Assembly (NCBI GenBank): GCA_905182645.1
Contig: CAJJCJ010000002.1
Coordinates: 62,001 to 126,000, forward strand
Origin: an uncultured Sulfitobacter sp.
Lineage (GTDB): Bacteria; Pseudomonadota; Alphaproteobacteria; Rhodobacterales; Rhodobacteraceae
Length of the DNA: 64,000 nt
Direction of reading: 5' to 3'
This document shows positions 18,526-27,107 of this stretch, piece by piece (position 1 is the stretch's first letter; the number at the start of each line of letters is the position of its first letter). A program made the translations under genes and the position numbers. Under the pieces are notes generated by a model. That model worked only from the letters and a program-made list of their open reading frames with translations. It did no database searches and was not told where the DNA came from.

Positions 18526-20459
18526 GTGTCTGGTTCCAGTGCGACAAGCATATCGCCGGCGCTGACTTGGCCGCCTTTGCTCGCTGATATGCTTTGCACA
18601 GTGCCATCACGCGGGGCGCGCAGGATATGTTCCATTTTCATCGCCTCTAGTACGACCAAGCGCTGACCTTGGGTGACTTGATCACCTGTTGCGACTGCCA
18701 CATCTTGGATTAGGCCGGGCATCGGGGCTGTCATGGTGTCCCCACCTGCGGTCACCCCGCCGCGATCCAGCGGATTGCGTTGTGTGAATGTGATTGTTTG
18801 CGGGCCAAAGACGCTGATTTGGTCACCGTGCGCAATTGCATGGCGGCGTTGTCCGTTTGCGGCCCAGCCTGTGCCTTGTGCGGTTAGGGTTATTGCCACG
18901 TCATCAATGTTGACGTTCACAGTTGACTGTCCGGTGATTGTGACTGTGATGCTGAACTGGTCCTCGCCGCGCCCAATGGTCACGGATTGCGCAAGCGGTG
19001 CCCAAAGTGCAAAGCCTGCTTGTGTGTGCATTGGCGCTGCTAGCCCCATGGCCGTGATCGCTACGACTGCGATATCAAGCGGATCAGCCACACTTTCGGT
19101 GCAAAGTGAGTCGCGGTTGCGCGCGATAAGTCCTGTGTCGACGTTGCCCGTTGCAAAATCTGTCTGAGCCGCCAGCTTGCGCAAGAAGTTCAGGTTTGTC
19201 GTTGTGCCCGCCGCCTCTGTTTTGCCTAACGCAGTTTGCAGGCGTTTCAGGGCGATCTGTCGGGTTGGGCCATGCACAGTAAGTTTGGCAATCATCGGGT
19301 CGTACCACGGTGAAATTTCAGAGCCAGCGACGACGCCGCTGTCGATGCGTACATCTGTCGGGAATGTCAGGTGGGTCAGCTGCCCTGTTGCGGGCAGAAA
19401 CCCTGCGGGCACGTCTTCGGCGTAGATGCGGGCCTCGAAGCTGTGGCCATTGATGGAGAGTTGATCTTGCGTCAGCGGCAGTGTTCCACCTGCGGCGACG
19501 CGTAATTGCCATGCGACCAAATCAACGCTTGTAATTGCTTCGGTTACAGGGTGTTCGACTTGAAGGCGCGTGTTCATTTCCATGAACCAGAACCGATCAG
19601 GGCGCAGTCCGTCCGAGCCGTCGACGATAAATTCGATCGTGCCTGCGCCCGCATAGCCAATCGCCTTTGCGGCCTTCACAGCAGCGTCACCCATCGTTTT
19701 GCGCATTACGTCGGTCATACCCGGGGCTGGTGCTTCCTCAATGACCTTTTGATGGCGGCGTTGTAGCGAGCAGTCTCGCTCAAACAAATGCACCGCGTCA
19801 GTGCCGTCGCCAAACACCTGTACTTCGATGTGGCGCGGGTGGGTGACATATTTTTCAATCAGGACATCGGCGTTGCCGAATGACGTTTTTGCTTCTGCTT
19901 GTGCTGACGCGAGGGATTCGGTGAAATCGGCGGGGTTTTCAACAAGCCGCATGCCTTTGCCGCCGCCGCCTGCGACTGCTTTGATCAAGACGGGATAGCC
20001 TATTTGGTCTGCTTCATGGGCGAGGGTTTGAACCGTTTGATCGGATCCGTGGTATCCGGGGACCACAGGCACGCCTGCCGCCTGCATCAACGCCTTGGCC
20101 GCATCTTTGAGTCCCATGGCGCGGATCGCATCTGCGGATGGGCCGATGAACACCAGTCCAGCGGCGACAACCGCATCCACGAAGTCGGGGTTTTCGGACA
20201 AGAACCCGTATCCGGGGTGAATTGCTTGCGCGTCTGTGTCCAAGGCCGCTTGGATGATCAGATCGCCGCGCAGGTAGCTATCGGCCACAGGGGCAGCACC
20301 AAGTCGCACGGCCTGATCGGCTTGGGTTACATGTAGTGCCGCTTGGTCTGCGTCTGAGTAGACTGCGACGGTTTGCACGCCCAGCGCGCGCGCAGTGTGG
20401 ATAATCCGGCAAGCTATCTCGCCTCTGTTCGCAATGAGAATTTTATCAAACATTATCAT
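18522..20459 (-). CDS. liuD: Methylcrotonyl-CoA carboxylase, biotin-carrying alpha subunit
   Basis: Carboxylates biotin with ATP and bicarbonate for conversion of 3-methylcrotonyl-CoA to methylglutaconyl-CoA. 645 residues: biotin carboxylase N-terminal domain (KILIANRGEIACRI), ATP-grasp domain with GGGGKGMRLV, biotin carboxylase C-terminal domain, and a biotinyl domain with EAMKMEH and the modified Lys at about 608. Acetyl- or propionyl-CoA carboxylase alpha subunits look alike; the liu context decides. Starts two or four codons apart (20459 or 20453) are equally plausible. Confidence 0.93.
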   Translation of the reverse strand: MIMFDKILIANRGEIACRIIHTARALGVQTVAVYSDADQAALHVTQADQAVRLGAAPVADSYLRGDLIIQAALDTDAQAIHPGYGFLSENPDFVDAVVAAGLVFIGPSADAIRAMGLKDAAKALMQAAGVPVVPGYHGSDQTVQTLAHEADQIGYPVLIKAVAGGGGKGMRLVENPADFTESLASAQAEAKTSFGNADVLIEKYVTHPRHIEVQVFGDGTDAVHLFERDCSLQRRHQKVIEEAPAPGMTDVMRKTMGDAAVKAAKAIGYAGAGTIEFIVDGSDGLRPDRFWFMEMNTRLQVEHPVTEAITSVDLVAWQLRVAAGGTLPLTQDQLSINGHSFEARIYAEDVPAGFLPATGQLTHLTFPTDVRIDSGVVAGSEISPWYDPMIAKLTVHGPTRQIALKRLQTALGKTEAAGTTTNLNFLRKLAAQTDFATGNVDTGLIARNRDSLCTESVADPLDIAVVAITAMGLAAPMHTQAGFALWAPLAQSVTIGRGEDQFSITVTITGQSTVNVNIDDVAITLTAQGTGWAANGQRRHAIAHGDQISVFGPQTITFTQRNPLDRGGVTAGGDTMTAPMPGLIQDVAVATGDQVTQGQRLVVLEAMKMEHILRAPRDGTVQSISASKGGQVSAGDMLVALEPDT

Positions 20460-20894
20460 TCATCCCAACTTGCGGCACCAATTGATGCGCTTGCCGCCTG
20501 CATAGGCCACAGCCAAGCCTTCATTGATCAAGGTCCTAGACACATCTGCACCGTCGACTTTCATAACGGCCAACACGCGCCCGTATTTGTCGTAGCAATT
20601 GGCGTCAAAGGTCACCTCACCCGATGCCGCGAGTTCACGAAGCCGCAATGTGACTTCGTCGCCCAGCGCCTTTTCAGCCTCACAGCCGGAGTCTTTAATT
20701 TCTGGTGTGTCTAACCCAACTAGACGCGCCGTCTTGCGGCCATCTGTGCAATCCAATGCGACGGTATCCCCGTCATAGACATAATTCAGCGTGCAGCCTT
20801 CTGCCATCAGGCTTTCGTATTGCACGAGCAAATTGGTCACGCCATTGAGCCCCGCAAGCAACAACAACGCATAGGCGAATGATGTGGCATCCAT
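20460..20894 (-). CDS. Thermonuclease (SNase-like) family protein inside the liu operon
   Basis: 144-residue staphylococcal-nuclease-fold protein with an N-terminal hydrophobic segment (residues about 5-24), suggesting membrane anchoring or export. The catalytic set matches SNase: D41 (YDGDTV), R57 and E65 (RLVGLDTPE) and R106 (KYGRVLA). Four cysteines could form disulfides. It lies 3 bases after liuB, and its stop abuts the liuD start, so it is cotranscribed with leucine-degradation genes for no obvious metabolic reason. Confidence 0.88.
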   Translation of the reverse strand: MDATSFAYALLLLAGLNGVTNLLVQYESLMAEGCTLNYVYDGDTVALDCTDGRKTARLVGLDTPEIKDSGCEAEKALGDEVTLRLRELAASGEVTFDANCYDKYGRVLAVMKVDGADVSRTLINEGLAVAYAGGKRINWCRKLG

Positions 20895-20897
20895 CTG

Positions 20898-22454
20898 CTA
20901 CATCCTGAACACGCCAAAGCGTGTGTCCGGTATATCCTTATTCATGCAAGCCCGCAACGACAGTGCCAATACGTCACGGGATTTACGCGGATCGATGATC
21001 CCGTCATCCCAAAGCCGCGCGGAGGCATAAAGCGGGTGGGATTGCTCGGTAAACATGTCGATGGTGGGTTGCTTGAACGCCGCTTCTTCATCTGCCGACC
21101 ATTCACCGCCTTGGCGTTCAATCCCGTAGCGTTTCACAGATGCAAGCACCCCTGCGGCTTGTTCACCCCCCATGACTCCAATCCGGCTGGTCGGCCATGA
21201 CCACATGAAGTCTGGGCTATAGGCGCGCCCTGCCATGCCATAGTTTCCCGCCCCAAACGATCCGCCGACAACCATTGTGATTTTTGGCACTGATGTTGTT
21301 GCAACAGCGGTGACCATCTTGGCTCCATGGCGTGCGATGCCTTCGTTCTCGTATTTCTGCCCAACCATGAAGCCAGTGATGTTTTGCAGGAATATCAGCG
21401 GGATTTTGCGTTGGCTGCAGAGTTCCACAAAATGCGCGCCTTTTTGCGCGGCCTCCGAAAACAGCACCCCGTTGTTGGCAACTATTCCGCAGGGGTAGCC
21501 GTCGATATGCGCAAATCCTGTGACCAACGTGTCACCAAAGCGGGCTTTGAATTCATCAAAGTCAGAGTTGTCGACAATCCGTTTAATGACCTCGCGGATG
21601 TCATATGGCGTGCGCAGGTCGGCGGGCACGATGTCGAACAGCGTGTCAGGGTCCAGCTTTGGTGGCAGCGGGTCACGGCGCAGCGGGTTTGCAGGCCGGA
21701 TCGCACAGTTCGCGACGGCTTGGCGCGCAAGTGCCAGTGCATGTCCGTCGTCTTCGGCCAGATAGTCGGCCACGCCTGACAGGCGCGTGTGAACATCGCC
21801 GCCGCCGAGATCTTCGGCGCTGACGACTTCGCCTGTGGCGGCCTTGACCAGCGGTGGGCCTGCCAGAAAGATCGTACCTTGTTCGCGCACAATGATTGAG
21901 ACGTCGGCCATCGCGGGCACATATGCGCCGCCCGCCGTGCAGCTGCCCATGACGACTGCGATTTGCGGGATGCCAGCGGCGGACATGTTAGCTTGGTTAT
22001 AAAATATCCGTCCAAAGTGGTCGCGATCAGGGAATACCTCGTCTTGGTTGGGCAGGTTCGCGCCGCCGCTGTCAACAAGGTAGACGCAGGGGAGATTGCA
22101 AGCCGCCGCGATCTCTTGGGCGCGCAGGTGTTTTTTGACGGTCATAGGGTAATAGGTGCCGCCTTTGACGGTCGCGTCATTGCAAACGACCATGACTTGC
22201 GTGCCAGACACAGTGCCGATACCTGCGATCACGCCTGCGCAAGGCGCCGCCCCGTCGTACATGCCATGTGCCGCAGTGGCGCCGATTTCCAAGAATGGCG
22301 ATCCCGCATCAAGAAGGTTGGCCACACGGTCGCGCGGCAGCATTTTACCACGTGATAAATGACGCGCACGGGACTTTTCACCGCCACCTGCCGCGGCATG
22401 GGCTGCGGCGTCAGCGATGTCAGCAAGTGCATCTAAATGTGTTTGGCGGGTCAT
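20898..22454 (-). CDS. liuB: Methylcrotonyl-CoA carboxylase, carboxyltransferase beta subunit
   Basis: Transfers the carboxyl group from biotin to 3-methylcrotonyl-CoA. 518 residues with two crotonase-like acyl-CoA carboxyltransferase halves; oxyanion-type glycine motifs include [13 protein letters not shown] and [17 protein letters not shown], and the region [20 protein letters not shown] is typical of the methylcrotonyl branch. It lies 34 bases after liuA. Confidence 0.95.
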   Translation of the reverse strand: MTRQTHLDALADIADAAAHAAAGGGEKSRARHLSRGKMLPRDRVANLLDAGSPFLEIGATAAHGMYDGAAPCAGVIAGIGTVSGTQVMVVCNDATVKGGTYYPMTVKKHLRAQEIAAACNLPCVYLVDSGGANLPNQDEVFPDRDHFGRIFYNQANMSAAGIPQIAVVMGSCTAGGAYVPAMADVSIIVREQGTIFLAGPPLVKAATGEVVSAEDLGGGDVHTRLSGVADYLAEDDGHALALARQAVANCAIRPANPLRRDPLPPKLDPDTLFDIVPADLRTPYDIREVIKRIVDNSDFDEFKARFGDTLVTGFAHIDGYPCGIVANNGVLFSEAAQKGAHFVELCSQRKIPLIFLQNITGFMVGQKYENEGIARHGAKMVTAVATTSVPKITMVVGGSFGAGNYGMAGRAYSPDFMWSWPTSRIGVMGGEQAAGVLASVKRYGIERQGGEWSADEEAAFKQPTIDMFTEQSHPLYASARLWDDGIIDPRKSRDVLALSLRACMNKDIPDTRFGVFRM

Positions 22455-22488
22455 GCGCGTCGCATCCCGCTGTGATAATAGGCGATCA

Positions 22489-23649
22489 TCACATCGCCCC
22501 CATCATTTCGCGGCCGATCAGCATGCGCCGAATTTCTGAGGTGCCAGCTCCGATTTCCATCAGTTTGGCGTCGCGGAACAAACGCGCGACAGGTGCGTCG
22601 GCCATAAAGCCTGCACCGCCCATCGCTTGCACGGCTTGGTGCGCCTGAACCATCGCTTGCTCGGAGGCGTATAGGCAGCAGGCGGCGGCGTCTTGGCGGG
22701 TCACTGTACCCTTGTCACAGGACCGCGCCACTTCGTAGACATAGGCGCGCGCTGAATTCATCGCGGTGTACATATCGGCGATCTTGCCTTGCATCAGTTG
22801 AAAGTTACCGATGGGTTGGCCGAATTGTTTGCGGGTCGACAAGTACGGCATGATTTCGTCCAGACAGGCCGCCATGATCCCCAGCCCAATGCCCGCCAGC
22901 ACGACCCGTTCGTAATCAAGGCCGGACATCAGTACGCGGACGCCCTTGCCCTCTTCGCCGAGCACGTTTTCGAACGGGACGCGCACATCGTCAAAATTCA
23001 GTTCTGCAGTGTTGGAGCCGCGCATGCCGAGTTTTTCAAAATGCGGTGAGGTGCTGAAACCCACCATGTCTTTTTCGATGAGAAACGCGGTGATGCCTTT
23101 GGCGCCTGCGTCAGGGTCGGATTTGGCATAAACGATTAGCGTATCCGCTTCTGGCCCGTTTGTGATCCAGTATTTGTTGCCGTTCAGGCGGTAGTGATCG
23201 TTGCGTTTTTCCGCCCGTAGCGACATCGACACGACGTCGGACCCAGCCCCTGCTTCGGACATTGCAAGCGCACCGACGTGATCGCCTGATACCAGTTTGG
23301 GCAGGTACTTTGCTTTTTGATCGGCGGTGCCGTTAAGTTTGATCTGATTGACGCAAAGGTTCGAATGCGCCCCGTAGGACAGCGACACCGATGCGCTGGC
23401 GCGCGCGATTTCTTCGACCGCGACAGTATGGGCAAGATAGGACATGCCTGCGCCGCCAAATTCCTCGGGGACAGTCACTCCGAGCAACCCAAGGTCGCCC
23501 ATCTCTTTCCAAAGCGCTGACGGAAACAGGTTATCCACATCGACCTTAGCGGCCATCGGTTTGACACGCTCTTGCGCCCAAGCATGCACAACATCGCGCA
23601 GAGCGTTGGTATCTTCGCCCAAGTCAAAGGTCATAGTGGCATGAAACAT
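22489..23649 (-). CDS. liuA: Isovaleryl-CoA dehydrogenase
   Basis: FAD acyl-CoA dehydrogenase for the third step of leucine breakdown (isovaleryl-CoA to 3-methylcrotonyl-CoA). 386 residues from 23649; an internal ATG five codons later (23634) is an alternative. The catalytic Glu sits in [10 protein letters not shown] (E247), the position typical of isovaleryl-CoA dehydrogenases rather than other acyl-CoA dehydrogenases. FAD/substrate motifs [13 protein letters not shown] and [16 protein letters not shown] are present. First gene of the liu operon. Confidence 0.94.
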   Translation of the reverse strand: MFHATMTFDLGEDTNALRDVVHAWAQERVKPMAAKVDVDNLFPSALWKEMGDLGLLGVTVPEEFGGAGMSYLAHTVAVEEIARASASVSLSYGAHSNLCVNQIKLNGTADQKAKYLPKLVSGDHVGALAMSEAGAGSDVVSMSLRAEKRNDHYRLNGNKYWITNGPEADTLIVYAKSDPDAGAKGITAFLIEKDMVGFSTSPHFEKLGMRGSNTAELNFDDVRVPFENVLGEEGKGVRVLMSGLDYERVVLAGIGLGIMAACLDEIMPYLSTRKQFGQPIGNFQLMQGKIADMYTAMNSARAYVYEVARSCDKGTVTRQDAAACCLYASEQAMVQAHQAVQAMGGAGFMADAPVARLFRDAKLMEIGAGTSEIRRMLIGREMMGAM

Positions 23650-23668
23650 TGGATATATCTCGCTTAAT

Positions 23669-23682
23669 TGAACAGGTGTTCA
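23669..23682. promoter_or_regulatory. Palindromic operator candidate upstream of liuA
   Basis: TGAACAGGTGTTCA: a perfect 6-bp inverted repeat with a 2-base centre, 20-33 bases before the liuA start, in the only promoter region of the liu operon. TGAAC/GTTCA half-sites of this spacing are typical of TetR-family operators. No TetR or MerR regulator gene is in the window, so the regulator would be encoded elsewhere. Confidence 0.5.
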
Positions 23683-23722
23683 TTTATAGGCGCGACGTGC
23701 CGTCCGAGTCCACCGATTTATG

Positions 23723-24916
23723 TTAGGCCGCCTGAAAAACTGCGCTGACCTCTGCGCGGATGATGCCCGCGATTTGAGCGCAATCCGCCAAGCTGAATGT
23801 CAGTGGCAACCGCATGTCGATGATGCCTGCAAGAATGCGGTCGGACGCGGGCATAGGTGCCGACTGTGCGTAACGCCAACTGTCGTAGCGGCTAGTAAAG
23901 CCTGTGGGCTCCGCGCCGCCGAACCATTTCAGTTCTACCCCACGGGCTGCGCAACGCTGCAATACGTCTTGGACTTTGGCCTGATCCCAATCGAGCAGCA
24001 GGAATTGGAATGAGGATGCGACAAAAGATTCTTGCGCAGGCCGATACGGCAGTTTTAGCCCCGTCACGTCGGTCAGGCCGTCCGCCAAGACCGCATAGCG
24101 ATCGTTCCAGCGTTTTGCTTGTGTGGCGAGGTCGCGCAGTTGTGGGCGCAGGATTGCGGCACGCAGGTTGTCCATGCGTCCTGAAATATTGGGTGTCTCG
24201 TATTTGATCTGTGCGAATGTTTCGGGTGGCGGCGCTGCGCGGTGTTTTTCAAACAACATATAGCTGCCCGAAAACATAATTGCGCGGGCCATGCCGTCAG
24301 CGTCGTCAGAGATAAGCAAGCCGCCCTCGCCAGAATTTACGTGTTTATAGGTTTGTGTTGAATAGCAGCCAAACTTGCCCCATCGCCCAGATGGCACACC
24401 GTCCCACGCGGCTCCCATGGTATGGGCACAGTCCTCAATCACGGTGACGCCTGCCGCGTTGCACATATCCATCAAGGCGGTCATATCGCAAATGTGTCCG
24501 CGCATATGCGACAGTAGCAAGACGCGGGCTTGATGAAGTTTTCCCGCCAGATCACCCAAGTCAATCACTAAGTCTTCGGTCACACCAACAAAAATCGGTT
24601 TACCGCCGACTGCTGCGATCGCCCCTGGAACGGGCGCAAGCGTGAACGCATTGGTTAAGACAGTATCACCGTGCCCAACGCCGCAGGCCCGCAGCGCGGT
24701 GGTCATCGCATAGCCCCCAGAGGCCACCGCAAGGCAGTATTTTGCGCCAGTTTGTGCGGCAAATTCTTGTTCAATTAACGCCGCTTCGGCGATTTCGTCA
24801 CCAGAGGTGTTATAGCGGTGTAAACGCCCGTGCTGCATAACGGCCAAGGCCGCGTCGATGCCTGCTTGGGGGATGGGGTCTTGCTGCGTAAAGCTGCCGG
24901 TAAATTTATCTGTCAT
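23723..24916 (-). CDS. DegT/DnrJ/EryC1/StrS family aminotransferase
   Basis: PLP-dependent aminotransferase of the sugar-aminotransferase family, 397 residues. PLP is expected on K191 (CYSTQTYKHVNSGEGG) with D162 (IEDCAH) contacting the ring nitrogen. Family members act on keto-sugars of nucleotide sugars or cell-surface polysaccharides; the substrate cannot be read from this sequence. It is not surrounded by polysaccharide genes. 41 bases separate it from the phosphatase gene downstream, so the two may be cotranscribed. Confidence 0.88.
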   Translation of the reverse strand: MTDKFTGSFTQQDPIPQAGIDAALAVMQHGRLHRYNTSGDEIAEAALIEQEFAAQTGAKYCLAVASGGYAMTTALRACGVGHGDTVLTNAFTLAPVPGAIAAVGGKPIFVGVTEDLVIDLGDLAGKLHQARVLLLSHMRGHICDMTALMDMCNAAGVTVIEDCAHTMGAAWDGVPSGRWGKFGCYSTQTYKHVNSGEGGLLISDDADGMARAIMFSGSYMLFEKHRAAPPPETFAQIKYETPNISGRMDNLRAAILRPQLRDLATQAKRWNDRYAVLADGLTDVTGLKLPYRPAQESFVASSFQFLLLDWDQAKVQDVLQRCAARGVELKWFGGAEPTGFTSRYDSWRYAQSAPMPASDRILAGIIDMRLPLTFSLADCAQIAGIIRAEVSAVFQAA

Positions 24917-24957
24917 GGGAGGACATTGGGGGGCGCATCGCTCATCGTCAATCCAGA

Positions 24958-25626
24958 TTATGCAGGGCCGATCAGTCGGATGACTTCACCCATCAATTCA
25001 TCGTAGTTATCGATCAGACCTTCGGGCGCCAATGCGGCCATATCGCCGCCCGACGGGCCAAAGGTCACAAGGATTGACGGGGCGCCTGCGTTCTTGGATG
25101 TGTCGCGGTCTGTCGCCGTGTCCCCGACAAGCACACACCGCGTAGGATCGCCGCCCGCACGCCGCACAGTTTCAAACAAATGTTCGGGGTCCGGTTTGCG
25201 CACGGGCAGCGTATCGGCACCGAGCAGGGCTGCAAATTCACCGCGCACACCGAGGCTGGTCATTAAAACTTCAGCCAGTCCTTCGGGTTTGTTGGTACAG
25301 ATTGCCACCTTGTAGCCTGCCGCCTTAAGCGCACGGACTGCGTCCATTGCACCGTCGTACAGAACGGTATGCGTGTCGATATCGCTGGCGTAGGCCAACA
25401 ACAGCGGCTGATAATTTGCGTCGACATCGGTCTCATCAAAGCCCGCCACGCGGCTAAACCCAAGGCGCAGCATCGCACGCCCGCCTTTGAGCGCAGTGCC
25501 TTTGTCGTCGGGTCCAAGCAGATTACCCAAGCCCAGATCACGAAAGCAACTGTTCGCGGCCCCAAGCAGATCACCGCTGGTGTCGGCCAATGTGCCATCA
25601 AGATCAAACACGACTGTTGGCATCAT
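24958..25626 (-). CDS. gph: HAD-IA hydrolase, phosphoglycolate phosphatase-like
   Basis: 222 residues from 25626 (MMPTVVFDLDGTLADTSGD); the open frame extends 64 codons upstream but into the glmU promoter region and without similarity. HAD motifs: D8 and D10 (DLDGT), the Thr of ICTNKPEG, the Lys of RKPDPEHLFE and the acidic pair of VGDTATDRDTSKNAG. Phosphoglycolate phosphatase is the best guess from motif spacing; other small phosphate monoesters are possible. Divergent from glmU. Confidence 0.8.
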   Translation of the reverse strand: MMPTVVFDLDGTLADTSGDLLGAANSCFRDLGLGNLLGPDDKGTALKGGRAMLRLGFSRVAGFDETDVDANYQPLLLAYASDIDTHTVLYDGAMDAVRALKAAGYKVAICTNKPEGLAEVLMTSLGVRGEFAALLGADTLPVRKPDPEHLFETVRRAGGDPTRCVLVGDTATDRDTSKNAGAPSILVTFGPSGGDMAALAPEGLIDNYDELMGEVIRLIGPA

Positions 25627-25753
25627 CGGCCCCTTAGCTTCGAAATGCGTTTCTCCTTTTTGTAACGATACGTAATTGGATGTGAACCCCCAAACCCTTG
25701 CGATAATCGCGGTGTCAGGTAGAAGGCAGCAAAACGAAGGGCGCGTGTGGGAC

Positions 25754-27106
25754 ATGACAACAGCATTGATTATTCTTGGGGCCGGTATGGGGACACGGAT
25801 GAATTCCGACTTACCCAAGGTTCTTCACCCTATTGGCGGCGCGCCGATGATCGTGCATGCAATGCGCGCCGGCGGCGGCCTCGCCCCCGAAAAGACCGTG
25901 ATTGTTGCGGGCCACGGGGCCGAGGCCGTGAGTCAAGCGGCGCTTGATTATGACCCTGATGCGAAAACGGTTTTGCAGACCGAACAGCTGGGCACCGCAC
26001 ACGCGGTTGGCTGCGCGCGCGATGCCCTTGCAGGGTTCAAAGGCGACGCGGTTGTTCTGTATGGCGATACCCCGTTTATATCTGTCAATACGCTTGAATC
26101 GATGGGAGCTGCACGCGCGTCACATGACATTGTGGTCCTCGGGTTTGAGGCTGCTGATCCGGGTCGTTATGGTCGGTTGATCACGGATGGAAATGCACTG
26201 ACCCGGATCGTTGAGTTTAAGGACTCGACGGATGAAGAACGCGCTGTAACACTTTGTAATAGTGGAGTTATAATGGCCAGAGCTGATGCGTTGTTTGATC
26301 TGATTGATGCGGTTGGCAATGACAACGCGGCGGGTGAATATTACCTAACGGACATCGTAGAAATTGGCCGCGCTATGGGCATGACTGCGACGGTTGTAAC
26401 ATGTGATGAAGCCGAGACATTGGGTATCAATTCGCGCTCTGAACTTGTCGCTGCGGAGGCCACATTTCAGGCCCGCGCCCGCACGGAGGCGTTAGATGAC
26501 GGGGTGACGTTGCTTGCACCTGACACCGTTTATTTTGCCTATGATACGGTGCTTGGTCGCGATGCGGTTGTTGAACAGAACGTGATATTTGGCCCTGATG
26601 TAACCGTTGAATCTGGCGCGCGCATTCGTGCATTTTCGCACCTTGAAGGATGCCACGTTTCACGCGGTGCCATTGTTGGCCCCTATGCGCGTTTGCGCCC
26701 AGGTGCAGAGCTGCAGGAAAATGTGCATGTCGGTAACTTTGTCGAGATCAAGAACGCGGTATTGGCAGAAGGTGCAAAGGCAAATCACCTAACATATATC
26801 GGCGATGCTGATATCGGCGAACGCACAAATATCGGAGCGGGCACGATCACTTGCAACTATGACGGCGTATTCAAACACCGTACGACGATTGGCGCGGATG
26901 CATTTATCGGATCCAACACCATGCTCATTGCCCCCGTGACTGTGGGCCACGAGGCGATGACTGCAAGCGGCACTGTGGTGTCAAAAAACGTGCCCGATGG
27001 GGCCTTGGCCGTGGGTCGTGCCCGACAAGAAAATAAGGCGGGCTTTGCGGTGCGGATGTTCAAAAAGTTAAAGAATTTAAAAGAAAAACTGGAAAAGGGG
27101 TCCTAA
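25754..27106 (+). CDS. glmU: Bifunctional GlcNAc-1-P uridyltransferase / glucosamine-1-P acetyltransferase
   Basis: Makes UDP-GlcNAc for peptidoglycan and lipid A. 450 residues from the ATG at 25754; the frame is open to 25676 but that part is not GlmU-like. The N-terminal uridyltransferase domain has the signature LGAGMGTRMNSDLPKVLH (7-24). The C-terminal left-handed beta-helix has hexapeptide repeats (VHVGNFVEIKNAV, GAGTITCNYDG) and the KHRTTIGADAFIGSN active-site region. One base separates it from glmS, so UDP-GlcNAc precursor synthesis is one operon. Confidence 0.96.
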   Translation: MTTALIILGAGMGTRMNSDLPKVLHPIGGAPMIVHAMRAGGGLAPEKTVIVAGHGAEAVSQAALDYDPDAKTVLQTEQLGTAHAVGCARDALAGFKGDAVVLYGDTPFISVNTLESMGAARASHDIVVLGFEAADPGRYGRLITDGNALTRIVEFKDSTDEERAVTLCNSGVIMARADALFDLIDAVGNDNAAGEYYLTDIVEIGRAMGMTATVVTCDEAETLGINSRSELVAAEATFQARARTEALDDGVTLLAPDTVYFAYDTVLGRDAVVEQNVIFGPDVTVESGARIRAFSHLEGCHVSRGAIVGPYARLRPGAELQENVHVGNFVEIKNAVLAEGAKANHLTYIGDADIGERTNIGAGTITCNYDGVFKHRTTIGADAFIGSNTMLIAPVTVGHEAMTASGTVVSKNVPDGALAVGRARQENKAGFAVRMFKKLKNLKEKLEKGS

Positions 27107-27107
27107 A

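Noticed and set aside
24917..25626. DegT aminotransferase plus phosphatase as part of a polysaccharide or nucleotide-sugar cluster
   Set aside because: No glycosyltransferase, epimerase or nucleotidyltransferase of such a pathway is adjacent; glmU/glmS next door are divergent housekeeping genes.
27050..27107. glmS ribozyme upstream of glmS
   Set aside because: glmU and glmS are one base apart, leaving no leader, and the ribozyme is a Gram-positive feature.
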